This document shows, one piece after another, positions 35,261-51,338 of a stretch of 64,000 bases of DNA; the stretch's first letter is position 1, and each line of letters starts with the position of its first letter. Source of the DNA: Bolinopsis microptera (lineage: Eukaryota; Ctenophora; Tentaculata; Lobata; Bolinopsidae); contig NC_087081.1 of the NCBI RefSeq assembly GCF_026151205.1, forward strand, positions 3,291,246-3,355,245. Direction: 5' to 3'. The notes beneath the pieces were generated by a model. It was not told the origin of the DNA. It made no database searches and saw nothing but the letters and a program-made list of their open reading frames with translations. Made by a program: the position numbers and the translations under genes.

Positions 35261-35689
35261 ATGACAGAGATCTCCTCTCCGTGGTCTGGGTGGTCACACG
35301 ATGCACCAATTACGAAAGCGATGTCAGCTATTTTAAATAACCTAACAGTTAAGACTCGGTTTTGATATTAAAACTGTTCGTGTTACAGGGTTATGGATAT
35401 ACAAATATTGTGTCAATGAAGATCACAAATAAAAGGTACAAAATACTTTCGGATGATGCAGATAAAATGGAATCATTACAGACCTGGCTGACTATCTAAT
35501 TCTCTATTGTGTTCACAGTAGTTCAAGCCTAACATAATTGAAGATTCTAATAATTTAAGCATTGATCGTTGAAACACAGTTCAACAATGATCAAATAACC
35601 TAGCAGTAAGGTTGAAATATAGTACAATCGAAAGTATAACTAAATACCAATATCATAAAACCGTTAATATCAATAATCAAATGTCGAAT

Positions 35690-36505
35690 TCATAGTGCAG
35701 CAAAAACAGCAGAGAGATAATCAATGACTTCGTACTCCTGGTTATTGTAGGCTTGCATGAAGGATTCCAGAAGGGAGTCGTACCTTATCCACTTGGCAGC
35801 TCTCTGGGGTGGAGGTCTTCTCATCAGCCTATCCGTGATCTTCTGGTCTGTTAGTCCTTGCTCTAGTTTGAGGGCTTCAAGGAATTTCCAGATGGTAGGA
35901 TTTGAACACTGGACGAGGCTGCGGAAACCATTATGTCATCCTTCTGCAAGGTTCAAAGAGCGTGGGAGACCAGTTAGACAGCAATCGTACTGGTTCCAGG
36001 ACAGGTGATCGAAGCGAGCAGGTCTGTTTGGTGTTCCCATCCACGTGGACTCAAAGTATAATGTAAAGACATCCATATCTGCGGAGAGGATAGGTCTAAC
36101 TCTAAGGGTCTGCCATGCGTAGTGGACGTCACCAGGAGGGATGAAAGGTAGAGCTCCGATCCGTTGGAAGGCTTTCCGGATGTCGGATCCAACCACCTGA
36201 TACTCCGGAACAAGGTCGGAGCGAGCGAAGTTCCTCCATAGAGCCTGTTTGAAGTGGAAGTAGCAGCCATGTAGAGTAGTCCCGGGCCAGACAGCAGTGA
36301 CACTGTTCCGTAGCCCAGCTTCATAATCGCAAAGGGCGGTGTCTGGATGGAAAGGTCCAAAGCGATCCAGTTCTTCTAGTAGGTTTGTGTAGTGTTCTTG
36401 CCGCTTTCCAGGGAGAAGACCAAACGCCAGAGGATGTCTGTAATTGTCTGGGGTGATTCCATGTACTGTCAGGAGTTGGGTGAATAGATTGGGTGCCACC
36501 TTTTT
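35690..36505 (-). pseudogene. MULE-type transposase fragment
   Basis: An open block reads APNLFTQLLTVHG ... HPLAFGLLPGKRQEHY ... ALCDYEAG ... GCYFHFKQALWR ... LNLAEG. This is the order of a Mutator-like (MULE) transposase core: the catalytic-type Asp in CDYE, the C-x2-H motif, then LAEG-HNGF. A TGA at about 35,936 replaces the Trp of AEGWHNGF. The frame then stays open to a stop at 35,690-35,692. The DGTF strand that should precede APNLF is missing, so it is truncated at its start as well. Confidence 0.7.
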
Positions 36506-36840
36506 TTGTTTTGTGTTGCTGCGCTGAGAGGTGTTTATGTTGGTCGGCAGCTTTCTGCTTCAATTCTGCTCTGAACTCTGCTTTCTTAGCTAGAATTTCT
36601 TTAGCTAGGCAAATTTTGTCTTTCGCACGTACGTCTCCTGAGGAAAATAATTATTATTAATAGTCAAACATGAATCATAACACATAGAGGGGGGTTTGGT
36701 CGTTGATTACGTTATCAACATTTTCTTTTTTACCCCCTAGAATAATAACAATTTGACAATATTTTAATTCAAATTCCACTCAATTTCACTCTGATAGTGA
36801 TAAAATTTAGAAATTGATCGAATATCCGGCTATAATACAG

Positions 36841-37496
36841 CAGGGTGTCATAATTATTGGCGTAAAATTTTAGCCCACCCAAGCTTTTAGAAACGATCAT
36901 TACTTGACTTCTGAGTGTCAGTTTCCTATGGAGTCTTGATCATTTAAGAAATAATCCTTCATACTACAGTTTAGTCTAAAAATGAAGTCCGAAAGAAGTT
37001 AAATTTTGTCGATAATCACGACGAAAGAGAAAAATTTGGATTACTGGACTTAAAGCCTTCGGCTGCTTACCCTAAATTCCGGGATGAGTCCGCCTGACTA
37101 TATTTTATTGCGTCAGTTAGAGGAGAAAGAGAGCTTTTATAAAATCTATAGTTTTCTATATGTTTCGCTATCGCCTGAAGAGCTGTGCACTTTAGTCTAA
37201 AGAATAATTTCAGAAAAAATTCACCGAAAAAAAATTGCACATAAAATCTCTTACTTCTTCGTAAATCTAACCAAGTATGGAATCGACCCTTTAAATAACG
37301 GCCTAAATTATGGGTTTTGAGGTACATCAACACAAAATTCTGAAATCAAGAAAAAGTTCAGACGATTATCTACAAACCAGTTTTTGAATTTTGAAATTTA
37401 GATATTCAGAAGTAAAGTTATGACCCGGCGAAAAATATTGATTTCATCATAAAATACACATAAAATTTCAAACACGCCAATAATTCTGACACCCTG
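36841..37496. mobile_element. 656 bp TIR element, ends CAGGGTGTCA
   Basis: The left end GCAGGGTGTCATAATTATTG and the right end match as inverted repeats over about 24 bp with one mismatch. CAG is present on both outer sides. The 88-codon minus-strand ORF inside has no recognisable family. Probably non-autonomous. Confidence 0.75.
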
Positions 37497-37617
37497 CAGT
37501 AGTAAGTAGTTTAGAAGTTGCTTGGCCGGATATCATAACAATGATTTCGGCTCATCATCATAGCATGATCAGGGTAACATGAAACGTAGAAAAAGTGTTT
37601 TCTAGGAAAATAGTCAA

Positions 37618-37632
37618 GGGGGGGGGGGGGGG
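37618..37632. repeat. G15 homopolymer
   Basis: Fifteen consecutive G, followed by further G-rich runs to about 37,730. Assembly length is uncertain at such tracts. Confidence 0.95.
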
Positions 37633-37839
37633 AATCAGGCCATGATTACGTACTTTTGCTGTCAGGAGGGCCGGGGGGGTTGGGTCTTGATAACGGTTGA
37701 TTACGGAAGGGGGGAGGCCAGGGGGGTAAAAATTTGTAAATGCGCGTATTACTGCGCGGCGCTAAAAATTATTCAAAAATGTTGACACTTTGGGGGTTTT
37801 ATCAGTATAAACAGATCGCGCCAGGGGCAGACAGAAGAT

Positions 37840-39110
37840 GAATCCGAGATTGTGGAACCAGATGATACGGTTTTCGAGGCATTTTTATACGGTCATTTCA
37901 GTCTGTTAGAGTAGTTTCAGAGTGCTGGAAATGGTTTCACGGTGTAGGGGGATGTGTTTACTAACTATTTTGACGTCAATCAAAATTGTCGCCAGAGGCT
38001 CCCTGAGTCATGGAATGAACAGAATGAACAAAAATGAATTTTTTTTCTAAAACTCGTCGGATTGCCCCAAAACAGGTCGGAATCGTTTGGTATTGACCCT
38101 TATAGTGTTCCTACAAAGTTTGGTGGCCCTAGCACTCCCAGAACGCCCACTAGAGACTTGATTCCATTTCCGTATCAAAAAGCTGGTTCCTAAGTATCCG
38201 ATATTGATACGGTCATTTCAGTCTGTTAAAGGGGCTGCAGAGTGCTGGAGATGATTGTACGGTGTAGGGGGATGTGTTTACTAACTATTTTGACGTCAAA
38301 ATAGTCGCCCAAGACTCCCTGAGTCATGGAATGAACGAAATGAACAAAAATGAACATTTTTCTAAAACTCGTCGGATGGCCCCAAAACAGGTAGGAATCG
38401 TTTGGTATTGACCCTAATAGTGTTCCTACAAAGTTTGGTGGCCCTAGCACTCCCAGAACACCCATTATACCCTTGGCTGGATTCAAGAATTTAGAACCAG
38501 TTGAGCAGATAAAACAGATTTTGAGAAATTTTGTCTGCTTGTGTTGTTGCAGAGAGTTGAATTTGGTTCAACAGTATTCAAACAAGATGTGTTCCAACTT
38601 AGTTTTGTAGCCCTACCAGTTTCAGAACGTCCACTAGAATCCGGTTCCATTTCATTTTTGTTCATTCCGTTCATTCCATGACTCAGGGAGCCTCTGGCGA
38701 CAATTTTGACGTCAAAATAGTTGGTAAACACATCCCCCTACACCGTACAACCATTTCCAGCACTCTGAAACTACTTTAACAGACTGAAATGACCGTATCA
38801 AAATGCCTCAAAAACCGTATCATCTGGTTCCACAATCTCGGATACTCATGAACCAGCTTTTTGATACGGAAATGGAACCAAGTCTCTAGTGGGCGTTCTG
38901 GGAGTGCTAGGGCCACCAAACTTTGCAGGAACACTATTAGGGTCAATACCAAACGATTTCGACCTGTTTTGGGGGCAATCCGACGAGTTTTAGAAAAAAT
39001 TTCATTTTTGTTCATTCCGTTCATTCCATGACTCAGGGAGCCTCTGGCGACAATTTTGACGTCAAAATAGTTAGTAAACACATCGCCCTAAACCGTACAA
39101 CCATAATTAT
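37840..39110. repeat. Fold-back repeat: two forward and two inverted modules
   Basis: Forward modules at about 37,843-38,175 and 38,200-38,475, inverted modules at about 38,655-38,855 and 38,858-39,105, around an unrelated spacer. Shared landmarks are TAGGGGGATGTGTTTACTAA, TTTTGACGTCAAAAT, GACTCAGGGAGCCTCTGGCG and TTTGGTGGCCCTAGCACTCC. The ORFs beginning MFTNYFDVKIVARG come from this repeat and are not taken as genes. Confidence 0.9.
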
Positions 39111-39189
39111 CTATTTTTTATCCAAAATATAGTCAAAATAACGTTGGTTCCAAACCGTATCAAAACCGTATCATTGGTTCCAAATTGGT

Positions 39190-42040
39190 TCCAAAATCTC
39201 GGATTCATGAACTCGGGGCAGAAGATTAAACCGAGTTCGTGGAAACATTTGTGTCCGATTTGGAAACATGTTTTTGGGGCCCAGATTGCCGAGTTAGGGC
39301 TAAATTTACAGGGTTCTGAAGTGTCTAGGAATAATATTTAAACCTTTTTCTAGCCTGCCAGGAAGATTTGGAAATTTGAAAATAGAATCAGGTACAATTT
39401 TTTTGACGTTGAAATGGAGTTCGTTTTAAAACATTACCCCTAAAATGTCATTTCTATATGTGCGATAATTACAAAATGTACAGGAGGCCTGATTTATCTT
39501 TTGTCACTAGAACTATTTGTTTTGTCTTATTAAAACATTAAGCTACTTGAAAACATTCACTCACTAAAGGAAGTACCTCAAAACCATAATCACCCCCTAA
39601 AATGTCACGTGCACCACCCCTAAAACTTCAGGTAATATACAGGTTGTGTAGTACTCAGAATATTGCTCAATTATTAATTTTTAACTACTTCTGGGACTAA
39701 TATACCTATTTCTGAGAGGTGTAAACTAGAATTTCTCTCTCTGTTGAAAAGAAATGGTGGAATTTAGTCAATTTACTTTTTGTGACATTTTGGGGACTTT
39801 TTTTTGAATACCCAGAACTTACGGCAAAACAGTAACTCAGTCAACAAAATTAGCACCTGTAGATATCTAGAGTTAGATTATCTAGTTATAAACTAACAAT
39901 TGGCACAAAATAAATGGATTCAATGTGATTTTAACCTTGTGCAAATTGCATGTTTTAATTGCATTTTTTGGGATTTTTAACATCATCCTGCATTTTAGCA
40001 ATTTTAGTGACCTGTAGTTAACTAAGCCAACCCAGTAATCGATCTGACCTTCTCTATAGACTAGATTTGACTGCTTTTAGCAAAATTGGAAACATTTGTG
40101 TCCGATTTGGAAACATGCCCTTGTAGCCGCATTTATGCCTATTGCCTTGACTGACTTGAAATCGATCTGGTATGGTAGAGGGTCATTTGTACTAATGACA
40201 ACATTTATATGCAATTTATAAAGCAACATAAGGTCTCCAGTGCTTCATTTTATAGACATTGGCAAAAAACTATTTTTTGGCTCAGCGAACCAAAAATGGC
40301 ACTGAATTTTGGTAACTTGAACTAGGAAGGTCGTAGAGACTTGAATTTTAGCTTAAAATGACCGCAAATATCATATTTATACACAACTTATAAAGCAATA
40401 TAAGCCTTTTAATGCTTACCTATTTGTTAAGATATTGACAAAAATCGGTTATTTTGGTTGCACGCGTGAGGAAAAATACCAAATTGGGGAACAATTGTTG
40501 GTCTTTTTTTAACAAGTTTTGTGCTCAAGTTATTAAAATGTGCTTTGCAGTTGTAGATCGGGTGTTTTCTTCCAATATGGGTTTCGGTATAAATCAGGAA
40601 GCACCCGGTTCATGGGTGATAGGGGTTAAGAACCCTAAAATGTCAGGAGATGGGCGAGACAATTGTCTGAATTTGGTTATAAAATCACTCTTTGCTAGGG
40701 TTAGCTTTTTTCCGCTACAGCGATCCGATTTCTAACTACTAATCATCCCCCTCTACATCATTCTCTTTTAGATACGTGATTTCTATAAGTTCTTCAAGGT
40801 ACATACGGCATGATGTTAAGTCTGGTGGTTACAATTCGATAAAATCAGTATTTACAAGCAAAAAACTGCCCCAAATTTCTCCTCCGAATATGGTCCGCTA
40901 GTTCGAAAATATAAACGTTATTGAGACATTACATTAGGGTAATTTACCACTGAGACCAGATGTAGTGATCTAGATTCAGATAAAGCGAAGAAGGTGCATA
41001 TATGAATTAAAAATCGATTTAATTGGCTATCAATTAAAATAATTACCAGGCATGAGGATATTTTTCCTTCAAACGATCCAATTCCACCACACTGGATTTG
41101 TGCTTCATTTTAGCATAGTTGATCTTCGCTTTAAAGATGTCTACGTCTTGTTTCTTCTAACACCCTGCGGTTAAGATAATTTAAATTAAAGGTTTAGTTA
41201 ATTGGAGAATTTAAAAGCTTACGAAATTAACTTCGGGATAACTTCTCAACTGCACAAAATATCCAAGTTAACAACCATTTAAATTTTAAGCAATTTAAAT
41301 GGTTGTGAGCAATTTAAGCGTCTATTTCTTTATCCATGGGAATGTTAGCCTTAGTTTAAGCATTTATTTACGTACATATAAGGGTCAAAACAAATAATAA
41401 TATTGGAGTGCTACTAATGGAGCTGTTGTGACTGCCACACCGCACTCATCGTAAGAGCTACTAACTTTTTTATGTCAATATCAGCATTACCAATCATCTA
41501 AGATTCTAACCACCGAATTGTTTCTGTTGCAGATATAAATCTTAGTGGGCTTAGTTAATACTCGAGAATCTGGCAAAGGTCCTGCCTTCAATGGGACTTC
41601 CACGAATGTGATGATTCTGACCGTTCTGATGACAAAGATAAGCGTTTTTCCTAAGCGCAAAAGGATTTTCCTAACAAAAGCAGTTAACATTGCTGTGCAA
41701 AACTTTCTACTTACTAGTCATTTCACTTTCACAGTTTCACTGTCAAGTGTCAGGACACGTCATTTTAGTGTCATTTAAAAAACATGTCCTTAGTAGGCTG
41801 TATCAAAAACCACAAACAATAATTTATTCACCTTCTAAATAGGTGCATTAAGTCATAGGACTCCCAATTGACATTTAAATAAGTGTTAAATTGAATTTTT
41901 TGTTCAATTGAGAAATTGTCAATAAATAGTTAAAATAGCACAGTTACCTGCATAGTTGACAAGTTCATTAATGTTGTTTCGGTGAACAGGGCGTTCTTTC
42001 TCATTCATTTCGTATCAGGCTGAATTTGATTATCATTATA
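39190..42040. other. 2.8 kb without a recognised feature
   Basis: No known coding family, RNA gene or repeat border was recognised. The phrase GGAAACATTTGTGTCCGATT occurs twice (about 39,240 and 40,089). ORFs at 40,454-40,735 and 41,545-41,778 have no clear family. Confidence 0.4.
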
Positions 42041-42973
42041 TTTACCACCCTACGCGCGTGGGGTGGACTCCTGGGGTGGACTTTTATTCAGCGCGTATTT
42101 TGTAGCCTGTTCAACTTGACGTTTTGATTCGTTACTATCTCAATGTCACAGATACACAGAATGTGAGGTGATCATCTTAAAGAGAAACGTCTCAGCTTTC
42201 ACCTGGTGTAAAGTTTATCTTTGAACTCAAAATATAGCTCGCTCAGTGTGCAATAGAAGTTGACAATACAATAACCACGTCTGCGACCGGTCGTCAGATA
42301 CCGGAGTGTTGCACAAAATTGGGTACCTAAATTAAAATTCTATGACACAGTTACCATGCAGAAATGTCTGGAGTAACATTTGGTGAAAATTTGAAGGGTC
42401 TACTGTAAATATTGCAAAAGTTATTGAAAACAAACTAGCTTAATCAGAAGTTTTTGGGAAAATTTCAAATTTTGTACGTAGTGGGGTCTACAGGGGTGGA
42501 CTCTTGCGGCGCGCATCTGACGGAGTGGCTTTTTCAACAGCCGTCAGTACGGCCAATATCAGAGCACAAATTATTGTGAGTAAGACCTTAATGATCAGCT
42601 ATGAACCCCTCACTAGAGTAGTAACCGTATCTAAAAACAAGGAAATGTTATTCCGTCAAAGCTCAAATTTTTTACTCTTCTCAGTGCAGTTAGTGTTACT
42701 ATGAATGTACTAGCTAAGTATCGTTGATCGTAGCTGCATTACACAGTAGAAAGTAACCAAGGAAGACTGCTGATTAACGAAGCAATTTCAACGTGAACAG
42801 TTCCAAAATACATAATCATGGCGACGATAGTTCAACTTGAACCTTTATAGTTTTTACAGTCTAAAATCACAATAAAATCACGTGAACTGCAAATCACAAA
42901 ATCAAATCACTCAAATCTGATAGTCCCGTTACAGTACGCTTTCGTGACAACCTCAACGCTTAAAAAATAAATA

Positions 42974-43169
42974 TTATCCAGTCTTGTGACCACCGATGGC
43001 CCTAACTCTCCCTTGTCCGCGAGGAGCATCGTTGCGACCATGGGGTTTCAGTTCTTTGTTCTTCCCACTCGGCTTCGATAGATCGAATTGGCTGGAAGTC
43101 AATCTATCAGAAAGACCTTTGTCGATCTCAGGGGCGTGGTAAATTGTGGATGTCGGAGTATAAAGCTTC
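42974..43169 (-). CDS. Possible additional 3' exon of the ankyrin gene
   Basis: A strong acceptor (CTCAATCTTTTCAG) opens a frame that runs 65 codons to TAA: LYTPTSTIYHAPEIDKGLSD ... KPSGKNKELKPHGRND. It needs a phase-2 donor upstream, which the 43,425-43,582 exon does not supply. It is either 3' UTR, an alternative end, or the true end of a gene frameshifted upstream. Confidence 0.4.
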
Positions 43170-43424
43170 CTGAAAAGATTGAGACATTCACTCGGTCTGT
43201 TGTAAATATCAAATAGTCCTTGTAGGCAGAGATTTAACTTATGTTGGGTTTGATAACTAGAGAAGGCGATTTGATATTCATTGATAGTATAAGCATATAA
43301 GCATAAGTGATAAGTTTATATACCCTTTTTATGGTACCTCGAGGCTCGATATCTGTATTCAGTAATCATCACTCAAAATCTACTTATTAAATTTATTAAC
43401 TAAACAAGTTAATGTATTACCGTC

Positions 43425-45807
<2,383 letters not shown>

Positions 45808-45999
45808 TACACCATAACTATCTGCTGTAACAGCAAAAATTAGAATTATGTCGGACATAATTCTAAAAAATTGGAACATCGTAGTTAATCAGTGTGGTGC
45901 TAACAACAGAGAGCGATTTGAACGGTAGGCAATTTCATAAATTCCATTAACGCGATATAAGGATGATTGGAACAGGCTAAAATCTACTATGTAGCATTG

Positions 46000-46700
46000 A
46001 TAACTGGCTATATCGCTGCATTAAACGATAAAAGTATTGCTAACTATGGATATTCTAAGTGATCTAGGCAGAGGGGAACCGGCACAGCCAGATTGCGTTG
46101 TCTTCAGTGACTAAGTTTCACGATAGTAAAATTGACCTTATTTATTTTTAAAAAGGATGCACAGTTCAAGCAATAAATCGATCAGCTGCTCATATGATAT
46201 TTGCATTTAAAGGAGGGCCCAGTGCAGTGACAAGTAAGTCTGTTAAGGCAACATTCAGTTCTGAGATTAGCTGAGTCTTGACAAAGATAAGTTGAGTTTC
46301 GAGAAAGTGCACACGGATAAAGTTATCAAGTGAAAATGATAAGACTAAGTTAGGGTCCAGTCAACAGAATGGCAGCTGTAACAGAAACAGTTCATTGGAT
46401 AGGAGAGTAGGGGATTATGACGGAGTGAAGTTTATATAGCAGGGCAAACAAAAAACAACTGACAGCACTGAGCAAGTGAACTGGAAAATTGAGGAAGGGA
46501 AATAACTGTGGTTGTCAGCCCTTTCCGTAGCAATCAGGATTTCCCAGGAGATCGATCAGGCAATCAGGATTTCCCACGAGACTGCTCCATCCGATGCGCG
46601 CACTTTTGTCACGTGACGGCCACGTGACGCTCAAATCGTTGTCACGTGGTACAGAAGAGAGGTTCCTAGAGCGTTGATCTCGACAAGAGGGAGTTTCTCA
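46000..46700. other. Region upstream of the ankyrin gene with CACGTG motifs
   Basis: GTCACGTGAC at 46,608 is followed by CACGTGAC at 46,621 and GTCACGTGG near 46,641. These E-box type sites lie about 800 bp upstream of the ankyrin ATG. They could be regulatory, but the same palindrome also occurs inside repeats elsewhere in the window. Confidence 0.3.
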
Positions 46701-47097
46701 CGGTTTATCTTCAATAACTATCGCTATTTTTATAGTAGAGAGTTGAAACTTTCACCAAATGTTTCCCTAGACATTTCTGCATGGTAACTGTGTCATAGAA
46801 TTTTAATTTAGGGACCCAATTTTGTGCAACACTCCGGTATCTGACGACCGGTCGCAGACGTGGTTATTGTATTGTCAACTTCTATTGCACACTGAGCGAG
46901 CTATATTTTGAGTACAAAGATAAACTTTACACCAGGTGAAAGCTGAGACGTTTCTCTTTAAGATGATCACCTCACATTCTGTGTATCTGTGACATTGAGA
47001 TAGTAACGAATCAAAACGTCAAGTTGAACAGGCTACAAAATACGCGCTGAATAAAAGTCCACCCCAGGAGTCCACCCCACGCGCGTAGGGTGTTTAC

Positions 47098-48640
47098 GCT
47101 TATTTATAATTGTACCAATCAAAATCATGTGAAAAGCTTGTATATGTTATAATCCAAAATTAAGTCTCACGCTAGACAAACCATCTGCATCCTGTGAGAG
47201 CATCTTTGATTAGAAGATCTTTGGGGTGATCTTGGCAACTCTTTCTAAGCATAGTCTGGATCTATAAACATGTCAGCTTCTTGTGGTGATAGTCAAGTTA
47301 TGATATTATTATTATTATCTTATCTAAAATAGCTAATAGTTTAGTTAATTATTAACAGGCCCCATAACGTGGGCAATAACATCCTCTTTACAAGCTGAAA
47401 TATATAGTTCGGAATTAATAGTTCAGGAAAATAATTCAGGGTAGAGCGATAAAAAGGCATGTAGTTCTAATGTACCTTCACAATAGTGACTTTAAATATA
47501 TCAAGCAAGAGATTAAACTGTATTAGAAAGGAAAACAAATTTTTTTAGCAGAGGTACTGAAATGATTGTTATCTAAAATGAGTACCCTTAGGACACGTTA
47601 AATAGTGCATGAACCATAAATATGTTTGAACCATAAATTAATTAACCGTAGTGGGTAAATGTGTTCACACTTCCATTGGATGATCAGTTAAGTGGTCAGT
47701 TGTACAATTGTGCAGTTCCAAATCGGCAAGCCAATACTGAAAGTAAAAAACGAGTAGGAAAACAAAATAGTTAGGATAACAAGATCCTATGAAAAAACTG
47801 CTGTATCAAATTAAACATTGATGAGACGTGTTAGATAGCTGCTTTAAATAACATTACGGGTAACGGGAAACAAGAGTAAATTACGAACAAAACAGAAAGG
47901 ACATCGGAACATGGTTTCTCACATTTGTGTAATGAAATGCTATGCTAATGGTAGCGCTCGATCTGTTATGCCTTTAACTTTAACCGCGCGCACTGCACAC
48001 GCCAATTGTCAGAGCGTTTTTCACCACTAAAATGTGCTACTCCTGTTAAATTCAAAACTTTCTTCTCACTGAAAATGCTAATAAATTTTATCGAACAGTA
48101 TTTTTGGGTAAAAATATTTCCAAATGCGACCATAAAATACCTTTAAATGTTTGCGCGCGAAAATCTATTGTTTGTAAATTTTTTTTAATGTATACTGAGA
48201 AAATTTTTAGAAATGGTTTGTGATTTCTTATGATATTATTATTAAAAGATTTTGATTATAAAAAGTTCTACATATTGTAATGTATTAAAATGCATTATAT
48301 GTGAGGCGTTTCTTCATACTTACTTGCCGAAATTGCCTGAAACCTTGAAATGTGAAAGAATAATAAGCATTTAAAAATGAGATCCAAGAACCATTTGAAT
48401 GTCAAAAAGATTTTAAACCAGGTAACTTTAATTTACAATTTAAAACACTTTAAAATGGCGATGACGCACGTTAATATATAATGGTCAAAATTCCGGATGA
48501 TAATTAATCACTCTACACTCGACTGTCACGTGACAAAAACGCCGTGATTTCATTGGTTAACCTGATAACGCGCCGCAGATCTCTATAAACACAAATTATT
48601 CATCGCGCGTGCAGTAAACTCAAATTAAGTCCTAATTTGT
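47098..48640. other. Non-genic stretch
   Basis: No gene recognised. Near 48,500-48,540 a segment (TTAATCACTCTACACTCGAC, GTCACGTGAC) matches part of the 14-18 kb duplication (about 14,920 and 17,000). Confidence 0.5.
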
Positions 48641-48644
48641 TACC

Positions 48645-50167
48645 GAAATTCAGAAGGACTTTCGTCAAAACTGTAGGTACCATAATATGGATTGGTCGAA
48701 AATAGAGTCTTTTAGTGGATAACTTAGAATATATTTTCGATTTTCTCAAGATCTGACTGATAGATTTTCTTTAAACTTTCCAGATAATTACATGGCTATA
48801 TGACGGATAATGTGTACGAGTTTGGGAGAATTTCTAGGTGCCAAACTTGAGATATGACTTTAAACAACAGAAAATATCTCCAAATTGGCGGTTTCTAACG
48901 GAACACAGGCATATATTTCAAGATCTAACTGATACATTTTCTTTAAACTTTCTAGATAGTTACATGGCTATAAGACGGATAATCCGTGCGAGTTTGGGCG
49001 AATTTCTATGTGCCAAACTTGATATATGACTTCAAACACGACAAAACTGTACCATAATATGGATTGGTTGAAAATCGAGTGTTTTAGTGATTAACTTAGA
49101 ATATATTTTCAATTTTCTCAAGATCTGACCGATAGATTTTCTTTAAACTTTTTAGATGGTTACATGGCTATATGACGGATAATGTGTACGAGTTTGGGAG
49201 AAATTCTATGTGCCAAACTTGAGATATGACTTCAAACACAAGAAAATATCTCCAAATTGGCGGTTTCGGCGGAACACAGGAATATATTTCAAGATCTGAA
49301 TGATAGATTTTCTTTAAACTTTTTAAATGGTTACATGGCTATATGACGAATAATGTGTACGAGTTTGGGAGAATTTCTATGTGCCAAACTTGAGATATGA
49401 CTTCAAACACAAGAAAATATCTCCAAATTGGCGGTTTTGGCGGAACACAGGAATATATTTCAAGATCTGACTGATACATTTTCTTAAAACTTTCCATATA
49501 ATTACATGGCTATATGACGGATAATGTGTACGAGTTTGGGAGAATTTCTATGTGCCAAACTTGAGATATGACTTTAAACACAAGAAAGTATCTCCAAATT
49601 GGCGGTTTCTAACGGAACACAGGCATATATTTCAAGATCTAACTGATACATTTTCTTTAAACTTTCCAGATAGTTACATGGCTATAAGACGGATAATCCG
49701 TGCGAGTTCGGGCGAATTTCTATGTGCCAAACTTGATATATGACTTCAAACACGACAAAACTGTACCATAATATGGATTGGTCGAAAATCGAGTGTTTTA
49801 GTGATTAACTTAGAATATATTTTCAATTTTCTCAAGATCTGACCAATAGATTTTCTTTAAACTTTTTAGATGGTTACATGGCTATATGACAGATAATGTG
49901 TACGAGTTTGGAAGAAATTCTATGTGCCAAACTTGAGATATGACTTCAAACACAAGAAAATATCTCCAAATTGGCGGTTTCGGCGGAACACAGGAATATA
50001 TTTCAAGATCTGACTGATACATTTTCTTTAAACTTTCCAGATAGTTACATGGCTATAAGACGGATAATGTGTACGAGTTTGGGCGAATTTCTATGTGCTA
50101 AACTTGAGATATGACTTCAAACACAAGAAAATATCTCCAAATTTGCGGTTTCGGCGGAACACAGGAA
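48645..50167 (+). repeat. Satellite-like array, forward half
   Basis: Units of about 180-240 bp built from GTACCATAATATGGATTGG, AACTTAGAATATATTTTC, TTTAAACTTTCCAGATAGTT, ATGTGCCAAACTTGA and AAATATCTCCAAATTGGCGG. Recurrent 63-codon ORFs (MPNLRYDFK ... CAKLDI) come from the repeat itself. Confidence 0.92.
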
Positions 50168-51338
50168 TATATCAAGTTTGGCACATAGAAATTCTCCCAA
50201 ACTCGTACAAATTATCCGTCATATAGCCATGTAATTATCTGGAAAGTTTTAAGAAAATCTATCAGTCAGATCTTGAAATATATTCCTGTGTAATTCCGCC
50301 GAAACCGCCAATTTGGAGATATTTTCTTGTGTTTGAAGTCATATCTCAAGTTTGGCACATAGAATTTCTCCCAAACTCGTACACATTATCCGTCATATAG
50401 TGATGTAACCATCTAAAAAGTTTAAAGAAAATCTATCGGTCAGATCTTGAGAAAATTGAAAATATATTCTAAGTTATTCACTAAAACACTCGATTTTCGA
50501 CCAATCCATATTATGGTACAGTTTTGTCGTGTTTGAAGTCATATATCAAGTTTGGCACATAGAAATTCGCCCAAACTCGCATGGATTATCCGTCTTATAG
50601 CCATGTAACTATCTGGAAAGTTTAAAGAAAATCTATTAGTCAGATCTTGAGAAAATTGAAAATATATAATATTATATTCTAAGTTATTCACTAAAACACT
50701 CGATTTTCGACCAATCCATATTATGGTACAGTTTTGTCGTGTTTGAAGTCATATATCAAGTTTGGCACAGAGAAATTCGCCTAAACTTGCACGGATTATC
50801 CGTCTTATAGCCATGGAACTATCTGGAAAGTTTAAAGAAAATCGATCAATTAGATCTCGAAATATATGCCTGTGTTCCGTTAGAAACCGCCAATTTGGAG
50901 ATATTTTCTTGTGTTTGAAGTCATATCTCAAGTTTGGCACATAGAAATTCTCCCAGACTCGTACACATTATCCGTCATATAGCCATGTAACTATCTGGAA
51001 AGTTTAAAGAAAATCTATTGGTCAGATCTTGAGAAAATCGAAAATATATTCTAAGTTATTCACTAAAACACTCGATTTTCGACCAATCCATATTATGGTA
51101 CAGTTTTGTCGTGTTTGAAGTCATATATCAAGTTTGGCACAGAGAAATTCGCCTAAACTTGCACGGATTATCCGTCTTATAGCCATGTAACTATCTGGAA
51201 AGTTTAAAGAAAATCGATCAGTCAGATCTTGAAATATATTCCTGTGTCCCGCCGAAACCGCCAATTTGGAGATATTTTCTTGTGTTTGAAGTCATATCTC
51301 AAGTTTGGCACATAGAATTTCTCCCAAACTCGTACACA

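Noticed and set aside
21897-35938. TGA replacing conserved Trp in both a LINE and a MULE, hinting at TGA read as Trp
   Set aside because: The K+ channel and ATPase models end naturally at TGA, and the two elements are otherwise decayed. The standard code fits.
48838-50940. Recurrent 63-codon ORFs MPNLRYDFK ... CAKLDI on both strands
   Set aside because: Their copies follow the satellite orientation exactly and have no splice or expression signal; treated as repeat by-products.
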